64,000 nt of DNA. Origin: Microvirga sp. ACRRW (GTDB lineage: Bacteria; Pseudomonadota; Alphaproteobacteria; Rhizobiales; Beijerinckiaceae). This document shows positions 47,265 to 59,400 of the stretch, piece after piece. Under the pieces are notes generated by a model that worked only from the letters and a program-made list of their open reading frames with translations, ran no database searches and was not told where the DNA came from. The position numbers were made by a program, and so were the translations under genes. Numbering within the stretch: position 1 is the first letter of the stretch; each line of letters starts with the position of its first letter. The stretch is from the NCBI RefSeq assembly GCF_022346925.1, contig NZ_JAKRNJ010000002.1:310001-374000 (forward strand). Direction: 5' to 3'.

Positions 47265-47822
47265 ATGCTGGAGATCGAGCCGACAGCCATTCCGGATGTG
47301 AAGATCCTGACGCCGAAGCGTTTCGACGATGGGCGCGGATTCTTCTCCGAGGTCTACAGCCGCAGGCGGCTCGAAGAGGGCGGACTGAACCTCGATTTCG
47401 TGCAGGACAATCATTCGGTGTCGAAGAATGTGGGCACCATCCGGGGGCTGCATTTCCAGCTTGCGCCGTTTGCCCAGGACAAGCTCGTTCGCGTGGTGCG
47501 GGGACGCATTCTTGATGTTGCCGTGGATCTGCGCCGCTCCTCGCCCACCTACGGCCAGCATGTCGCCGTGGAGCTGTCGGCCGAGAACTGGCGTCAGCTT
47601 CTGGTGCCGGTTGGTTTCGCGCACGGCTTCTGCACGCTGGAGCCCGACACGGAGGTTCTCTACAAGGTGACGGCCTATTATTCGGCCGAACACGATCGCG
47701 GGCTTGCCTTCGACGATCCGGCGCTCGGCATCCAATGGCCCATCCCCGTGAAGGATGCGATTCTGTCGGACAAGGATCGCAAGCAGCCGCGGCTCTCGGA
47801 GCTGCCTTCGGTTTTCGATTGA
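47265..47822 (+). CDS. rfbC: dTDP-4-dehydrorhamnose 3,5-epimerase
   Basis: 185-residue cupin-like epimerase inverting C3 and C5 of dTDP-4-keto-6-deoxyglucose. Family segments: DDGRGFFSEVY, the catalytic-His loop TIRGLHFQ and VPVGFAHGFCTL. GGAGGGA precedes the ATG. It starts 16 bases after rfbB, in the same operon. Confidence 0.95.
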   Translation: MLEIEPTAIPDVKILTPKRFDDGRGFFSEVYSRRRLEEGGLNLDFVQDNHSVSKNVGTIRGLHFQLAPFAQDKLVRVVRGRILDVAVDLRRSSPTYGQHVAVELSAENWRQLLVPVGFAHGFCTLEPDTEVLYKVTAYYSAEHDRGLAFDDPALGIQWPIPVKDAILSDKDRKQPRLSELPSVFD

Positions 47823-47862
47823 GCGCGGACGCTGCTCTTAGGTGATGTGAAAGGAATTCGCG

Positions 47863-48735
47863 TTGAAAGGCATCATTCTGGCAGGTGGAAGCGGAACGCG
47901 GCTGCATCCGATGACCTTCGTGACCTCGAAGCAGCTTCTGCCGATCTACGACAAGCCGATGATCTATTACCCGCTCACCACGCTGATGCTGGCGGGCGTG
48001 AAGGAGATTCTCATCATCTCGACGCCCGACGATCTGCCGCGGTTCCGGCAGCTTCTGGGCACGGGTGAGCAATGGGGCATCAGCCTGTCTTACGCGGAAC
48101 AGCCGAAGCCGGAAGGGTTGGCACAGGCCTATGTGATCGGCGCCGAGTTCGTGAACGGCGATGCCTCATGCCTGATCCTGGGCGACAACGTTTTCTACGG
48201 CCACGGCCTGCCGGAGATGATGCGCTCCGCCGCCAGCCGTCCGGGAGGGGCGACGATCTTCGCTTATCACGTCAGCGATCCCGAACGTTACGGCGTGGTG
48301 GATTTCAACGGCGAGGGAAGGGCGGTTTCCATCGAGGAGAAGCCCGCAAAGCCCAAATCGAGCTGGGCGGTCACCGGTCTTTACTTCTACGATGCGCAGG
48401 TGGTGGAGATCGCATCCCGCCTCAAGCCCTCGGCGAGGGGGGAGCTGGAGATCACCGACGTGAACCGCGCCTATCTCGATATGGGCTGCCTTCACGTGGA
48501 AAAGATGGGCCGTGGCTTTGCGTGGCTCGATACCGGTACGCCGGATGCTCTGATCGAAGCTGCCGGCTTCGTGCGTGCGCTGGAGCAGCGCCAGGGCTTT
48601 CGCATCGCATGCCCAGAGGAAATCGCCTTCAACCTCGGCTGGATCAGCCGCGAGCATCTCATGGGGTTGGGGAAAAGCCTCGAGAAGAGCAGCTACGGGC
48701 AATATCTCCTGTCCATTGCCGAGGGGCAGCACTAA
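47863..48735 (+). CDS. rfbA: Glucose-1-phosphate thymidylyltransferase
   Basis: Forms dTDP-glucose from glucose-1-phosphate and dTTP, feeding RfbB. 290 residues; nucleotide-binding [13 protein letters not shown] at the N terminus, [19 protein letters not shown], and the end typical of the hexameric RmlA type. The start codon is TTG at 47863, with AAGGAA six bases upstream. The dTDP-rhamnose reductase rfbD, normally part of this cluster, is absent. Confidence 0.95.
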   Translation: MKGIILAGGSGTRLHPMTFVTSKQLLPIYDKPMIYYPLTTLMLAGVKEILIISTPDDLPRFRQLLGTGEQWGISLSYAEQPKPEGLAQAYVIGAEFVNGDASCLILGDNVFYGHGLPEMMRSAASRPGGATIFAYHVSDPERYGVVDFNGEGRAVSIEEKPAKPKSSWAVTGLYFYDAQVVEIASRLKPSARGELEITDVNRAYLDMGCLHVEKMGRGFAWLDTGTPDALIEAAGFVRALEQRQGFRIACPEEIAFNLGWISREHLMGLGKSLEKSSYGQYLLSIAEGQH

Positions 48736-48883
48736 GGCGCTGCCAGGATACCTCTTCCTCACAGGGAGGAAGCAAAGGCGTCCTGACGGTGTATTGACTT
48801 GGCTCACCCATCTCCCGACTATCCCGCCCCATCCGACAGGGGCGTCCGAACGCCCGAAGACACGAAAAACAGGCAAACGATAA

Positions 48884-50341
48884 ATGAATACGGTTCCCGG
48901 AACGGCCCCATCCTCTCTGAAGTTCGGCACCAGCGGATTGCGAGGCCTTGTTGTGGAGCTGAATGGCGTCCCGGCCTTTGCCTATACACGCGCTTTCGCC
49001 GAGATGCTCAAGGAAGACGGTTCCGCCGCTGCGTCCAAGAATATCGTCCTGGTCGGTCGCGATCTGCGCGAGAGTAGCCCGAGCATCGCGCAGCTCTGCT
49101 GCGCGGCTTTGAAGGAATCGGGCCTCATTCCCCTCGATTGCGGTGCGCTTCCGACGCCGGCGCTCGCCTATCACGGCATGCGCTTCGGCCTGCCGGCAAT
49201 CATGGTCACCGGAAGCCACATCCCGGAGGACCGCAACGGCCTGAAGTTCTATCGAGCACAAGGCGAGATCGACAAGAAGGACGAGGCTGCCATTCTCGCG
49301 TGGCACGCAAAGCTCAACATCACCACCGTGCCCGCGAGCGCGCGCGACCTTCAGGCGGCAAAGCCCGAGATCGATCTCATTGCGGCCTATCATCAGCGCT
49401 ATCTGGATTTCTATGGCGCCGGCAGCCTGTCCGGCCTGACCGTCGGCGTCTATCAGCACTCCTCCGTCGCGCGCGACGTGATCGTGCAGATGCTCGAAAT
49501 GCTCGGCGCGCGTGCTGTTCCGCTCGGACGCGCGACGAGTTTCATCCCGGTGGATACGGAAGCCCTGCGCAAGGAAGACGAAATTCTCGCCAAGCAATGG
49601 GCCGGCGAGCAGAAGCTCGATGCGATCGTCTCCACGGACGGCGATGCTGATCGTCCGCTGATCTCCGACGGTGCGGGCGATTTCCTGCGTGGCGATCTCG
49701 TGGGCGCGGTCACGGCCAAATATCTCGGTGCGGATGCTATCGTGACGCCCGTCACGTCGAACTCAGCCCTGGAAGCCTCGGGCGCGTTCAAGAGCGTTGT
49801 CCGCACCAAGGTCGGCTCGCCTTACGTGATCGAGGGCATGGGCGAGGCCGCGCGCTCCGGCGCCCGTGCCATCGTGGGCTTCGAGGCGAACGGGGGCGTT
49901 CTGCTCGGCTCCGAGATCGAGCGCAACGGGCGCAAGCTCGCGGCTCTTCCGACGCGCGACGCCATGCTGCCGATCCTCTGCGCGCTTGCATCAATCATCG
50001 ACCGGAAGAAGCCGCTGTCGGAAGTCGGTGCGGACTTCGCCTTCAAGGCCGCGGCGAGCAACCGTCTCCAGAACATCCCGGGTGAGAAAAGCGGCGCCTT
50101 CATGCGGAAGCTGCAGGATGACAAGGCCTATCTCGATGGCCTCTTCAGCGATCTGGGCGGTGCTGCGGGCTTCGACGGGCGCGACGGTCTGCGCATCACC
50201 GCGAAGAACGGCGAGGTCGTTCACTTCCGTGCATCCGGCAACGCGCCGGAGCTGCGCGTCTATGTGGAAGCGGGAACGCCGGAGCGCGCAGAGACCCTGC
50301 TCGCCTGGGGGCTCGACCTTGCAGGGCGGCAGGTGGCTTGA
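48884..50341 (+). CDS. Phosphomannomutase/phosphoglucomutase family protein
   Basis: 485-residue alpha-D-phosphohexomutase, interconverting hexose 6- and 1-phosphates. The catalytic phosphoserine is Ser111 in VTGSHIPEDRNGLKFY; the metal loop is STDGDADRPL; the phosphate-binding end is FRASGNAPELRVYVE. The TGSHIP variant is the PMM-like subgroup. Its mannose-1-phosphate could feed GDP-mannose for Gmd downstream; the guanylyltransferase is not in this window. Confidence 0.92.
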   Translation: MNTVPGTAPSSLKFGTSGLRGLVVELNGVPAFAYTRAFAEMLKEDGSAAASKNIVLVGRDLRESSPSIAQLCCAALKESGLIPLDCGALPTPALAYHGMRFGLPAIMVTGSHIPEDRNGLKFYRAQGEIDKKDEAAILAWHAKLNITTVPASARDLQAAKPEIDLIAAYHQRYLDFYGAGSLSGLTVGVYQHSSVARDVIVQMLEMLGARAVPLGRATSFIPVDTEALRKEDEILAKQWAGEQKLDAIVSTDGDADRPLISDGAGDFLRGDLVGAVTAKYLGADAIVTPVTSNSALEASGAFKSVVRTKVGSPYVIEGMGEAARSGARAIVGFEANGGVLLGSEIERNGRKLAALPTRDAMLPILCALASIIDRKKPLSEVGADFAFKAAASNRLQNIPGEKSGAFMRKLQDDKAYLDGLFSDLGGAAGFDGRDGLRITAKNGEVVHFRASGNAPELRVYVEAGTPERAETLLAWGLDLAGRQVA

Positions 50342-50366
50342 GCCCGGTTCAGCAGGAAAGACGGCC

Positions 50367-50936
50367 ATGACCTGGAAAGTGGAGCGGTCCCTTATCGTCT
50401 TCCGTGACCGATGGGTGTCCTTGAGGGCGGATGATTGTACGACGCCGAAGGGTGTCGATGTCTCCCCCTTTTATGTGCTGGAATATTCGGACTGGGTGCA
50501 TGTGGTCGCCATCGATGCCGATGAGCATATCGTCCTGATCCGGCAGTACAGGCACGGTTTGGGAGTGTCCAGCCTGGAGCTCCCGGGCGGCGGCATGGAT
50601 GCTCGCGATGAAGGGCCTGTCGCTGCCGCCATCCGCGAGTTGGCCGAGGAGACCGGATATACGGCCGCCTCCTGCAGGCTCGTCGCCAGCCTTTCGCCCA
50701 ATCCGGCGACGCATAACAATCGGGTGCATGTCATTCTGGCGGAGGGGGCGGCCCTTACCCAGCCTCCGGCCCCCGAGGCGGACGAGGACATTACGGTCCT
50801 GCGCGTGCCGGTCAAGGAAGCGGTCCGTTCGGCGCTCGCAGGAGAAATGGTCCAAGCCCAGCATGTGGGATTGCTGATGATCGGGCTGAAGGCCGCAGGT
50901 CTCCTGGAGAAGGCGCTCGGGCAGGAAGAGGCGTGA
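50367..50936 (+). CDS. NUDIX hydrolase (ADP-ribose/nucleotide-sugar pyrophosphatase type)
   Basis: 189 residues with the NUDIX box at 74-96 (GGGMDARDEG then RELAEETGY). An earlier strand (VHVVAIDADEHIVLIRQYRHG) matches the ADP-ribose or GDP-mannose pyrophosphatase branch (NudF/NudK-like). Lying between sugar-nucleotide genes, it might tune GDP-sugar levels; that is inference. The ATG at 50367 has an AGGAAAG element before it, 25 bases after the mutase stop. Confidence 0.88.
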   Translation: MTWKVERSLIVFRDRWVSLRADDCTTPKGVDVSPFYVLEYSDWVHVVAIDADEHIVLIRQYRHGLGVSSLELPGGGMDARDEGPVAAAIRELAEETGYTAASCRLVASLSPNPATHNNRVHVILAEGAALTQPPAPEADEDITVLRVPVKEAVRSALAGEMVQAQHVGLLMIGLKAAGLLEKALGQEEA

Positions 50937-52223
<1,287 letters not shown>

Positions 52224-52224
<1 letters not shown>

Positions 52225-53201
52225 TGCACTCACGGGGAGAGGGGACACGGGTTCTGATTACCGGCGCGCGGGGGTTTGTCGGCCCCTACGTGATGGATGC
52301 CCTTCGCCGCATCTGCGGAACTGACGTCGCTCTCTTCCCGACTGCCAAAGACGCGGTGAACGATCCGGCGCTCGGACCCGTCCTGGCGCTGGACATCACC
52401 GATCGGGCATCCATCGAGGATGCCCTTTTTCGCTGCGATCCGACGCACGTGATCCATCTGGCCGGTATCGCGGCGCCCGCTGCCGCGAGCGCCGATCCCG
52501 ATGCCGCGTGGCATGTGAACGTGCATGGCACGCTCAATCTGGCCCGCGCGATTCTCGAAAAGGCGCCTCGCTGCTGCCTGCTCAATGTGGGATCGGGCCT
52601 GATCTATGGCGACAGCGCCAAGGCCGGGCAGCCTCTCGATGAGCATTCATTGGTCGCGCCCCTCGATGATTACTCCGTGACGAAGTCTGCCGCAGATCTT
52701 GCATTGGGCGCGATGGCGCGGCGCGGCCTTAAATGCGTGCGTTTCCGCCCCTTCAACCATTCCGGCGCAGGCCAGACCGACGCTTACGTCCTTTCGGCCT
52801 TCGCGCAGCAGATCGCACGGATCGAGCAAGGTCTCGCCGAGCCTGTGATGATGGTCGGCAATCTCGATGCGGAACGGGATTTCCTCGATGTCCGGGACGT
52901 CGCCGATGCCTATGCTTTAGCCGTGAAGAAGAGCGATGTTCTGGAGCCGGGATGCATCATCAATATCGCATCCGGGACCTCCAGAAGGGTCGGCGATTTG
53001 CTGCAGCAATTGTTGTCTCTGAGCCGCGTCAAGATCACGGCGGAGGTGGATCCCGCACGGTATCGTCCCAGCGATCTGCCTCGCGTTGTCGGCAATGCGG
53101 ATCGTGCGCGTCAAATTCTCGGCTGGGCTCCGCGCTATTCCATCGAGCAGACGCTTGCCGCCATCCTAGATGATCATCGGGCGCGCCTGGCGCATCATTG
53201 A
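52224..53201 (+). CDS. rmd: GDP-6-deoxy-D-mannose reductase-like SDR
   Basis: 325 residues with the short-chain NAD(P) motif TGARGFVG, GSGLIYGD and the YSVTKSAAD Tyr/Lys pair, RFRPFNHSGAGQ and RDFLDVRDVADAY. The sequence and its position translationally coupled to gmd fit Rmd, giving GDP-D-rhamnose; a fucose synthase-type (epimerising) role is less likely from its motifs but not excluded. Confidence 0.85.
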
Positions 53202-53361
53202 TGGTAAGAGAAATGACCGGGTGGCTTTTTTCAACAACGCAGGCGAAGGGTTTCCCACCCGGTTGCCGAATTGATAGATTGTAGGCGGTTGAGCCTCATT
53301 CCAGGCTTTTCTCGCGGGCTGAGCATCTACGTGGCCAGCGGGTAAGGCACAGGAGTTTCGT

Positions 53362-56184
53362 ATGTTATTCAGACCCGGCTCAAAATTGCGCCGCGTGATT
53401 AGGACGACACTCGCCACGATCGTATACCGGATCGAGGAATACCCTGCCTTTGCCTCTCTCGTGAAGCGGCTGGTCCTGCGCGTGCCGGTGGTCGGATCGA
53501 AGTTGCGGGCCGCGATGATGCATCAGCGCGCGCTTCGTTTTCTTCCGCCTCCAACCTTCTCGGAGGACGGGCCTGCCGACCTGTCAATGGCTTCCCACTC
53601 GACGCGCCTTTACTACCGGCGCTTGATGCGGGCCCGCAACAATCTCGAAAGCGGCTCTCTACCGGATGCGGGAAGGGGCGCTCTGCCACGCCTCGCCTAC
53701 ATCTCGCCGATGCCGCCGGAGCAGAGCGGGATCGCGGATTACAGCGCAGAGTTATTGCCGGAGCTTGCCAAGCACTACGACATTGATGTCATCGTCGTTC
53801 AGGATAAGGTCTCCGATCCCTGGATCAACGAGCATTGCAACGTGCGCGATCAGGATTGGTTCGAGCGGCACGCGCATGCCTATGATCGCATCGTTTATCA
53901 CATCGGCAACTCGATCTTTCATTTTCACATGCTGCGTCTTCTGGAGAGATTCCCGGGAGTCGTGGTGCTGCACGATTTCTATCAGAGCGGATTGCTCGCC
54001 CATCTCGAAGTACAGAACATTCTGAATGGCGCTTGGTCACGCGAGCTCTATCACTCCCATGGCTTCGCGGCTCTGCTGGATAGGTTCGGCCGCAAGACGG
54101 AACTCGCGACGGTCCACGAATACCCCGTCAATCTGTCCGTTCTGCAGAACGCCCAGGGAATTATCGTTCACAGCAGCTACTCGAAGAAACTGGCGGAAAG
54201 CCGTTACGCAAAGGGCTTCGCTGATGAGTGGATCGTCATTCCCCATTTGCGGCATCTCCCTCAGGAACTGAACCGTAAGGCGATGCGGGATGCCCTCGGA
54301 TTCAAGGAGGGCGACTTCCTGATCTGCTCATTCGGCGTGCTGGGAGAAGCAAAGCTCAACGAGCATCTGTTGCAGGCATGGTTGAACAGCCCACTGGCAG
54401 ACGACGAGAATTGCTATCTCGTTTTTGTCGGACAGGAATGCCAGGACGAGTCCTGCGTCCGGCTGCGCAAGGCCATCCAGGAATCGAAAGCACGAAAGCG
54501 CATTCGCATCACGGGCTTTGCGCCGGCTGAGCTCTATAAGCAGTATCTGCAGGCGGCGGATATGGCGGTGCAGTTGCGCTCGCTCTCCCGCGGCGAGACA
54601 TCCGGTACCGTTCTCGATTGCATGGCTCACGGAGTGCCTACGGTCGTCAACGCCAACGGCTCCATGGCGGAGCTGCCTCGGGATGCGGTCGTGATGCTGC
54701 CGGATGAGTTCGCGATAAGCGATCTGTCCAACGCCATCATCACGCTGCACGAAAGCCGCGCCCGACGGCAGGAGCTTGGAGAGAAGGCGCGCGAGGCCAT
54801 CAAGCGCGATTATGCTCCGGATCACATCGCCAGCCAGTACACCAAGGCGATCGAGGGATTTGCTCAATCGGCGCCTGCCTCACATGACGTGCGCGCCCTG
54901 GCGGAGCGGGCCGCATCGCTGATGCCGGCCGAGACGGATGATCCTGTGTGGCTGAACGCTGCCCATGATCTTGCGCGGGACAACCCCGTCAGGCCCGGCG
55001 AACGTCAGCTCCTGGTCGATGTTTCCGTCCTGGCGCAGGACGATTATCGCACAGGCATCCAGCGTGTCGTCCGCGCGCAAGCGATGGAGCTTCTGAACAA
55101 TCCTCCCGCAGGCTTCCGGGTCGAGCCGGTGCGGCTCAACTTTGCGCATGATCGCTGGCATTACCGCTATGCCAGGGAGTTCACCGCATCCATGCTGGAC
55201 CTTCCCGGCAGCATCCTGGAGGATGAGCCGGTCGAAGCCGCCGAGGGCGACATTTTCTACATGCCGGATTATTGGACCGAGGGAGTGACCAAGGCCACTC
55301 AAGCCGGTGTCTATGCCGATTGGCGCGCTCGTGGCATTGAGACCAGCTTCCTGATCCACGACATCCTGCCGCTTACGATGCCTGAGCATTTTCCCGATTG
55401 GGGATCGGACGAGCATTCTCTTTGGCTTGGCAGTCTTGCCGACAGCGCCGACCGGCTGATCTGCATCTCCCAGGATGTCGCGGATTCGACACGCAATTGG
55501 ATCGAGAAGTACAAGCCGAAGGCCCTGCGGCATCTTGAGTTTGCCATTCTACACCATGGTGCGGACATCGAAGCCTCGGCGCCCTCGAAGGGACTTCCGG
55601 ATGACGCGAACGCTGTCCTGCAGGTGCTCAACTCCCGTCCCAGCTTTCTGATGGTAGGTACCATCGAGCCCCGCAAGGGTCACATGCAGGTGCTGGATGC
55701 TTTCGAGCTTCTGTGGAGCCGGGGGATCGATATCAATCTCGTGATTGTCGGCGCCGAAGGCTGGAAGAACATCAAGCCTGAGATGCGCCGCACCATTCCG
55801 CAGATCGTCAAGCGGCTGCGCCGGCATCCCGAAGCAGGCAAGCGCCTGTTCTGGCTCGAAGGCATCAGCGATGAGTATCTGGAGAAGGTTTACGCAGCCT
55901 GCTCGTGCCTGATCGCATCGTCGGAAGGAGAAGGGTTCGGCTTGCCTCTGATCGAGGCTGCCCGTCATGGCATTCCGATCCTGGCACGCGACATTCCCGT
56001 GTTCCGTGAGGTTGCGGGCGAACATGCCAGCTATTTCACGGCCAGCACCGCCAAGGATCTCGCGCAGGCTCTCACGGATTGGCAGAAGCTGTTCAAAGAG
56101 GGGCGTGCCCCGAAGTCTCAGAATATGCCATGGATGACCTGGGCCGAGAATGGCAAGAAGCTCAAGAGCATCCTGCTTTCATAG
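53362..56184 (+). CDS. Dual-domain glycosyltransferase (GT4 + GT4)
   Basis: 940 residues with two GT-B modules. Module 1 (about 105-500): YISPMPPEQSGIADYSAELL, TGFAPAELYKQYLQAADM and a donor loop RGETSGTVLDCMAHGVPTV whose usual Glu is altered. Module 2 (about 550-940): DYRTGIQRVVRAQA, MVGTIEPRKGHMQVLDAFE and donor motif GEGFGLPLIEAARHGIPIL. The design recalls WbdA-type polymerases of homopolymeric O-antigens. It starts about 160 bases after rmd and its donor could be GDP-D-rhamnose (inference). Confidence 0.9.
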   Translation: MLFRPGSKLRRVIRTTLATIVYRIEEYPAFASLVKRLVLRVPVVGSKLRAAMMHQRALRFLPPPTFSEDGPADLSMASHSTRLYYRRLMRARNNLESGSLPDAGRGALPRLAYISPMPPEQSGIADYSAELLPELAKHYDIDVIVVQDKVSDPWINEHCNVRDQDWFERHAHAYDRIVYHIGNSIFHFHMLRLLERFPGVVVLHDFYQSGLLAHLEVQNILNGAWSRELYHSHGFAALLDRFGRKTELATVHEYPVNLSVLQNAQGIIVHSSYSKKLAESRYAKGFADEWIVIPHLRHLPQELNRKAMRDALGFKEGDFLICSFGVLGEAKLNEHLLQAWLNSPLADDENCYLVFVGQECQDESCVRLRKAIQESKARKRIRITGFAPAELYKQYLQAADMAVQLRSLSRGETSGTVLDCMAHGVPTVVNANGSMAELPRDAVVMLPDEFAISDLSNAIITLHESRARRQELGEKAREAIKRDYAPDHIASQYTKAIEGFAQSAPASHDVRALAERAASLMPAETDDPVWLNAAHDLARDNPVRPGERQLLVDVSVLAQDDYRTGIQRVVRAQAMELLNNPPAGFRVEPVRLNFAHDRWHYRYAREFTASMLDLPGSILEDEPVEAAEGDIFYMPDYWTEGVTKATQAGVYADWRARGIETSFLIHDILPLTMPEHFPDWGSDEHSLWLGSLADSADRLICISQDVADSTRNWIEKYKPKALRHLEFAILHHGADIEASAPSKGLPDDANAVLQVLNSRPSFLMVGTIEPRKGHMQVLDAFELLWSRGIDINLVIVGAEGWKNIKPEMRRTIPQIVKRLRRHPEAGKRLFWLEGISDEYLEKVYAACSCLIASSEGEGFGLPLIEAARHGIPILARDIPVFREVAGEHASYFTASTAKDLAQALTDWQKLFKEGRAPKSQNMPWMTWAENGKKLKSILLS

Positions 56185-56411
56185 CCCGGAGACATGCAGT
56201 TCCAAGCAAAGGGGCGCTCTCAGAACCTCTGAGGAGGCTTCCTCGGTGGTAAGGCGGCTGTAACCTAAGAATTGTAACAAGTTGCATCAGGCTATCTCCT
56301 CTATTAAGGAGGCAGCTTCTGCCCCTAAGATAGAGGCACAATCGGTTTGCCGTAAGCAGTCTCTGGCTACTCACTTCGCGTGCTGCAGGAAGTTCCAAGG
56401 TCGTCGGTTCG

Positions 56412-59400
56412 ATGGGAAATCGGGTTCACATCAAGATTGCGGATCGTGGATGGATCCTTGAAAAGTGCGCAAGCGAGATCGCCAAAAGATCGAAGAGCGT
56501 TACTTACGGCACGAATGCAGACCCCACTGCCGACATTCAGTACTACATCAATTACTCGTCCTACCGTGCCCGTGTCAGCCCTGTCGAGGTGGCATTCTTT
56601 ACCCACTCAGAATGGGATCAAAGTGCGCGCGATAGCTACTTTTCGACGGCAGGCAAGGTCGAGCACTGCGTCTGTATGGCCGAGCGCTATGTGCAGGAGT
56701 TGAAGGAGGCGGGCCTTCAGTCCGTTTCCATGATCAGGCCTGGCGTCGATCTGGATGTTTTCAAGCCGAAGGTGCGCATCGGTGTGATCGGCCGCACCTA
56801 TCATACGGGGCGTAAGGGCGAAGCTCTCGTTGCTCAGGTCATGAATGTTCCTGGGATCGAATGGCGGTTCACGGGATCGGGATGGCCCGGTCGCCCAATG
56901 CATGTCGCCGACGAAGCCTTGCCGGAATTCTACAACGACCTGGATTACGTTCTTGTGCCGTCACTCTACGAAGGCGGTCCCATGAGCGTTCTCGAGGGCT
57001 TGGCGTGTGGGGTGCCGATCATCGCGTCGGATGTCGGATGGGTAAGCGAGTTTCCGCATATACCCTTTGAAAACGGCAATGCTCAATCGCTCCGGCAGGT
57101 GCTCGAAGGCCTTGTCGCGCAGCGCCAGCAGCTGCGCGAAAGCGTACTTCAAACGACTTGGGACAATTGGGCGTTGAAGCATCTCGAGCTATTTGAGGAG
57201 CTCGCGGGTAAGTACGATCTCAGCACAGTCCCCGCTGCCGGAAAATGGCGGGCGAAAAGCACCGAGAGGGAACACTTTACCATTGTCTCGCACGGAAACG
57301 AGAGGCAATTGCGTGGCGGGCCTACTTCCCGCATCGCTAACATCGTGCAATCTGCTGCCGATGTTGGCGTCGATATAGATGTCGTGCCGTCGCTGGAAAT
57401 CGGTTCCATTCAGTCGGACTCATTGATCCATGTCTTCAATTCCTGGCCGCTCTCATCGGCCATCGAGGAGTTGGACAAGGCATCGAGAAGTAGCGCAAAG
57501 ATCGTCTATTCGCCGATCGCCCTCAATCTCAGCTACCAGCCTTATTGGGCGAGCGCACTCGGCGAGATCATGCACGGTGTGAGCGACCCCGAGCATCTTG
57601 AAGCCGGCATAAATGCCATTCGGAACCTCACCCCGGTTTTCAATCCAGAGGCAGGGAGCCCGCCTCCTGAAGGAGTCGCCGGGCATTTCCTGGCATTGCG
57701 CCAGAGCGTAGGGTTGGCAGATCACGTCGTCTATTTGAGTGACTACGAACGCGGATTCCTGCATTCCATCGGTGCCGTACCAGCCTCGTCCTCCGTCATC
57801 CGTAATGGCGTCGATGCGCAGGCCATGGCCGCCGGCGATGCAGAGATGTTCAAGAGGCAATATGGTCTGTCGGACTTCGTTCTGATGGTCGGGCGGATCG
57901 AGACCCGTAAAAATCAAGCACTGGCTGCATATGCTCTGAAAGATCTTCAGGTTCCGCTCGTCTGCATCGGCCATGTGGGAGACGAGGGATACCTCGAGCT
58001 TCTGAAAAAATGGGCCGGCCCTAATTTCATCCACATCGACCGGATCGAGAACCGGCAAATGCTGGCCAGCGCGTTCAAGGCGGCGTCTTGCTTTGTTCTG
58101 AACAGCTGGTCCGAAGGCGCGCCTCTCGCGGCACTCGAAGCGGCAGCCGCAGGAACACCGCTCATTCTCTCCAACATGGCATCCGAGGAGGAATATTTCG
58201 GATCCTTCGCGCGCTATGTTCATCCTTGTGATCTCGACGGCCTCCGCAAGGCGGTGCGCGACCTGATCGAGAATCCGGAGAGCGGGGACCTGCGGCGCAA
58301 GCGTTCGCAAATGGCGCTGGAAAATTACGACATCTCGCGTCACACGCAGGAAACACTTGCGCTCTACAAGCAGCTGACAAGCGGAAACATCGAGGATAGG
58401 AGGTCCAAAGCCAAGTCGAAGGCGTGCAACTTCGTCGTGCTCGACACTGCGCAGCAGGTTACGCAGGGCCGCAGTTTCATCGGCAAGGCCGGCATGGAAC
58501 GGAGCCTCATTACCGCAATCGCGAAAATGGCTCCCGATATGCGATCGTTTATCTGGAGTGATGCTCATCGCAGGTTCGTCTCGGCAACAATCAAAGAAGC
58601 TACCGATCTCACGGAAGCACATCACGTGACAGGCTATGGAAGTGTCCAGGGCGGCAAGGAAATTCATCGCCTCTCGAAAGTGCAGGTGATGATTCCTCCG
58701 AAACCCGGTGAGATCACCCTCAAACGCTTTCTCGTTTCCGCATTCAAGCAGACGCTCGCCGCTCTTCCGCGTCGGGTGAATGTGCATGCAAAGACCCTGC
58801 TCAGGAAGGTCCGTCCGACCTTCGACCTGCACCTGCCTCCCATGTATCGGGTGGGGGCGCTCGCTAAGGCTGCCGTGAAGCCTCAAGTCTACGTGTCGCC
58901 GGTCTTCGATACGGTCTATGCCTTTGGCGATGAGGGGCCCACCTATGGTCAGCGTATTCTCATGCTCGGACAGCCCTGGCTGACGAATGACAAGATGCTG
59001 AACAATCTCTGCGATCTGGTTCGTTCCGCTCACCTGAGATTGTGGGCGCATATTCCGGACATCGCATACGTGACGGATCCCGAGGCCTTCGATCAGGACA
59101 CGCAGAAGGCCTTTCGAAAGAGGCTGATCAAGCTTCTATCCGTAACGGATACCGCCGTCGTGACTTCTAGCCAAGTCGAGGCGGAGATCAGACAGTTCAT
59201 CGCGCTCAACGGACTGCAGGCGCGAACGAAACGCATCACTCTCGGCGTCAGCGACGAGATGCGGACAGTTGAGCCGAGGCGTCCGAAGTATGCCCTTCCT
59301 GAGCGGTTCGTCATCTACGTTTCAGCAGCCAGCAACAGGAAGCGTCAGGATTTCATCCGTAACGTCTGGAAGGAGCTGCGCGGGGACAGGTCGAGCGGGT

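Noticed and set aside
47263..48072. Minus-strand 269-codon frame opposite rfbC and rfbA
   Set aside because: Arg/Pro-rich shadow of two well-supported genes.
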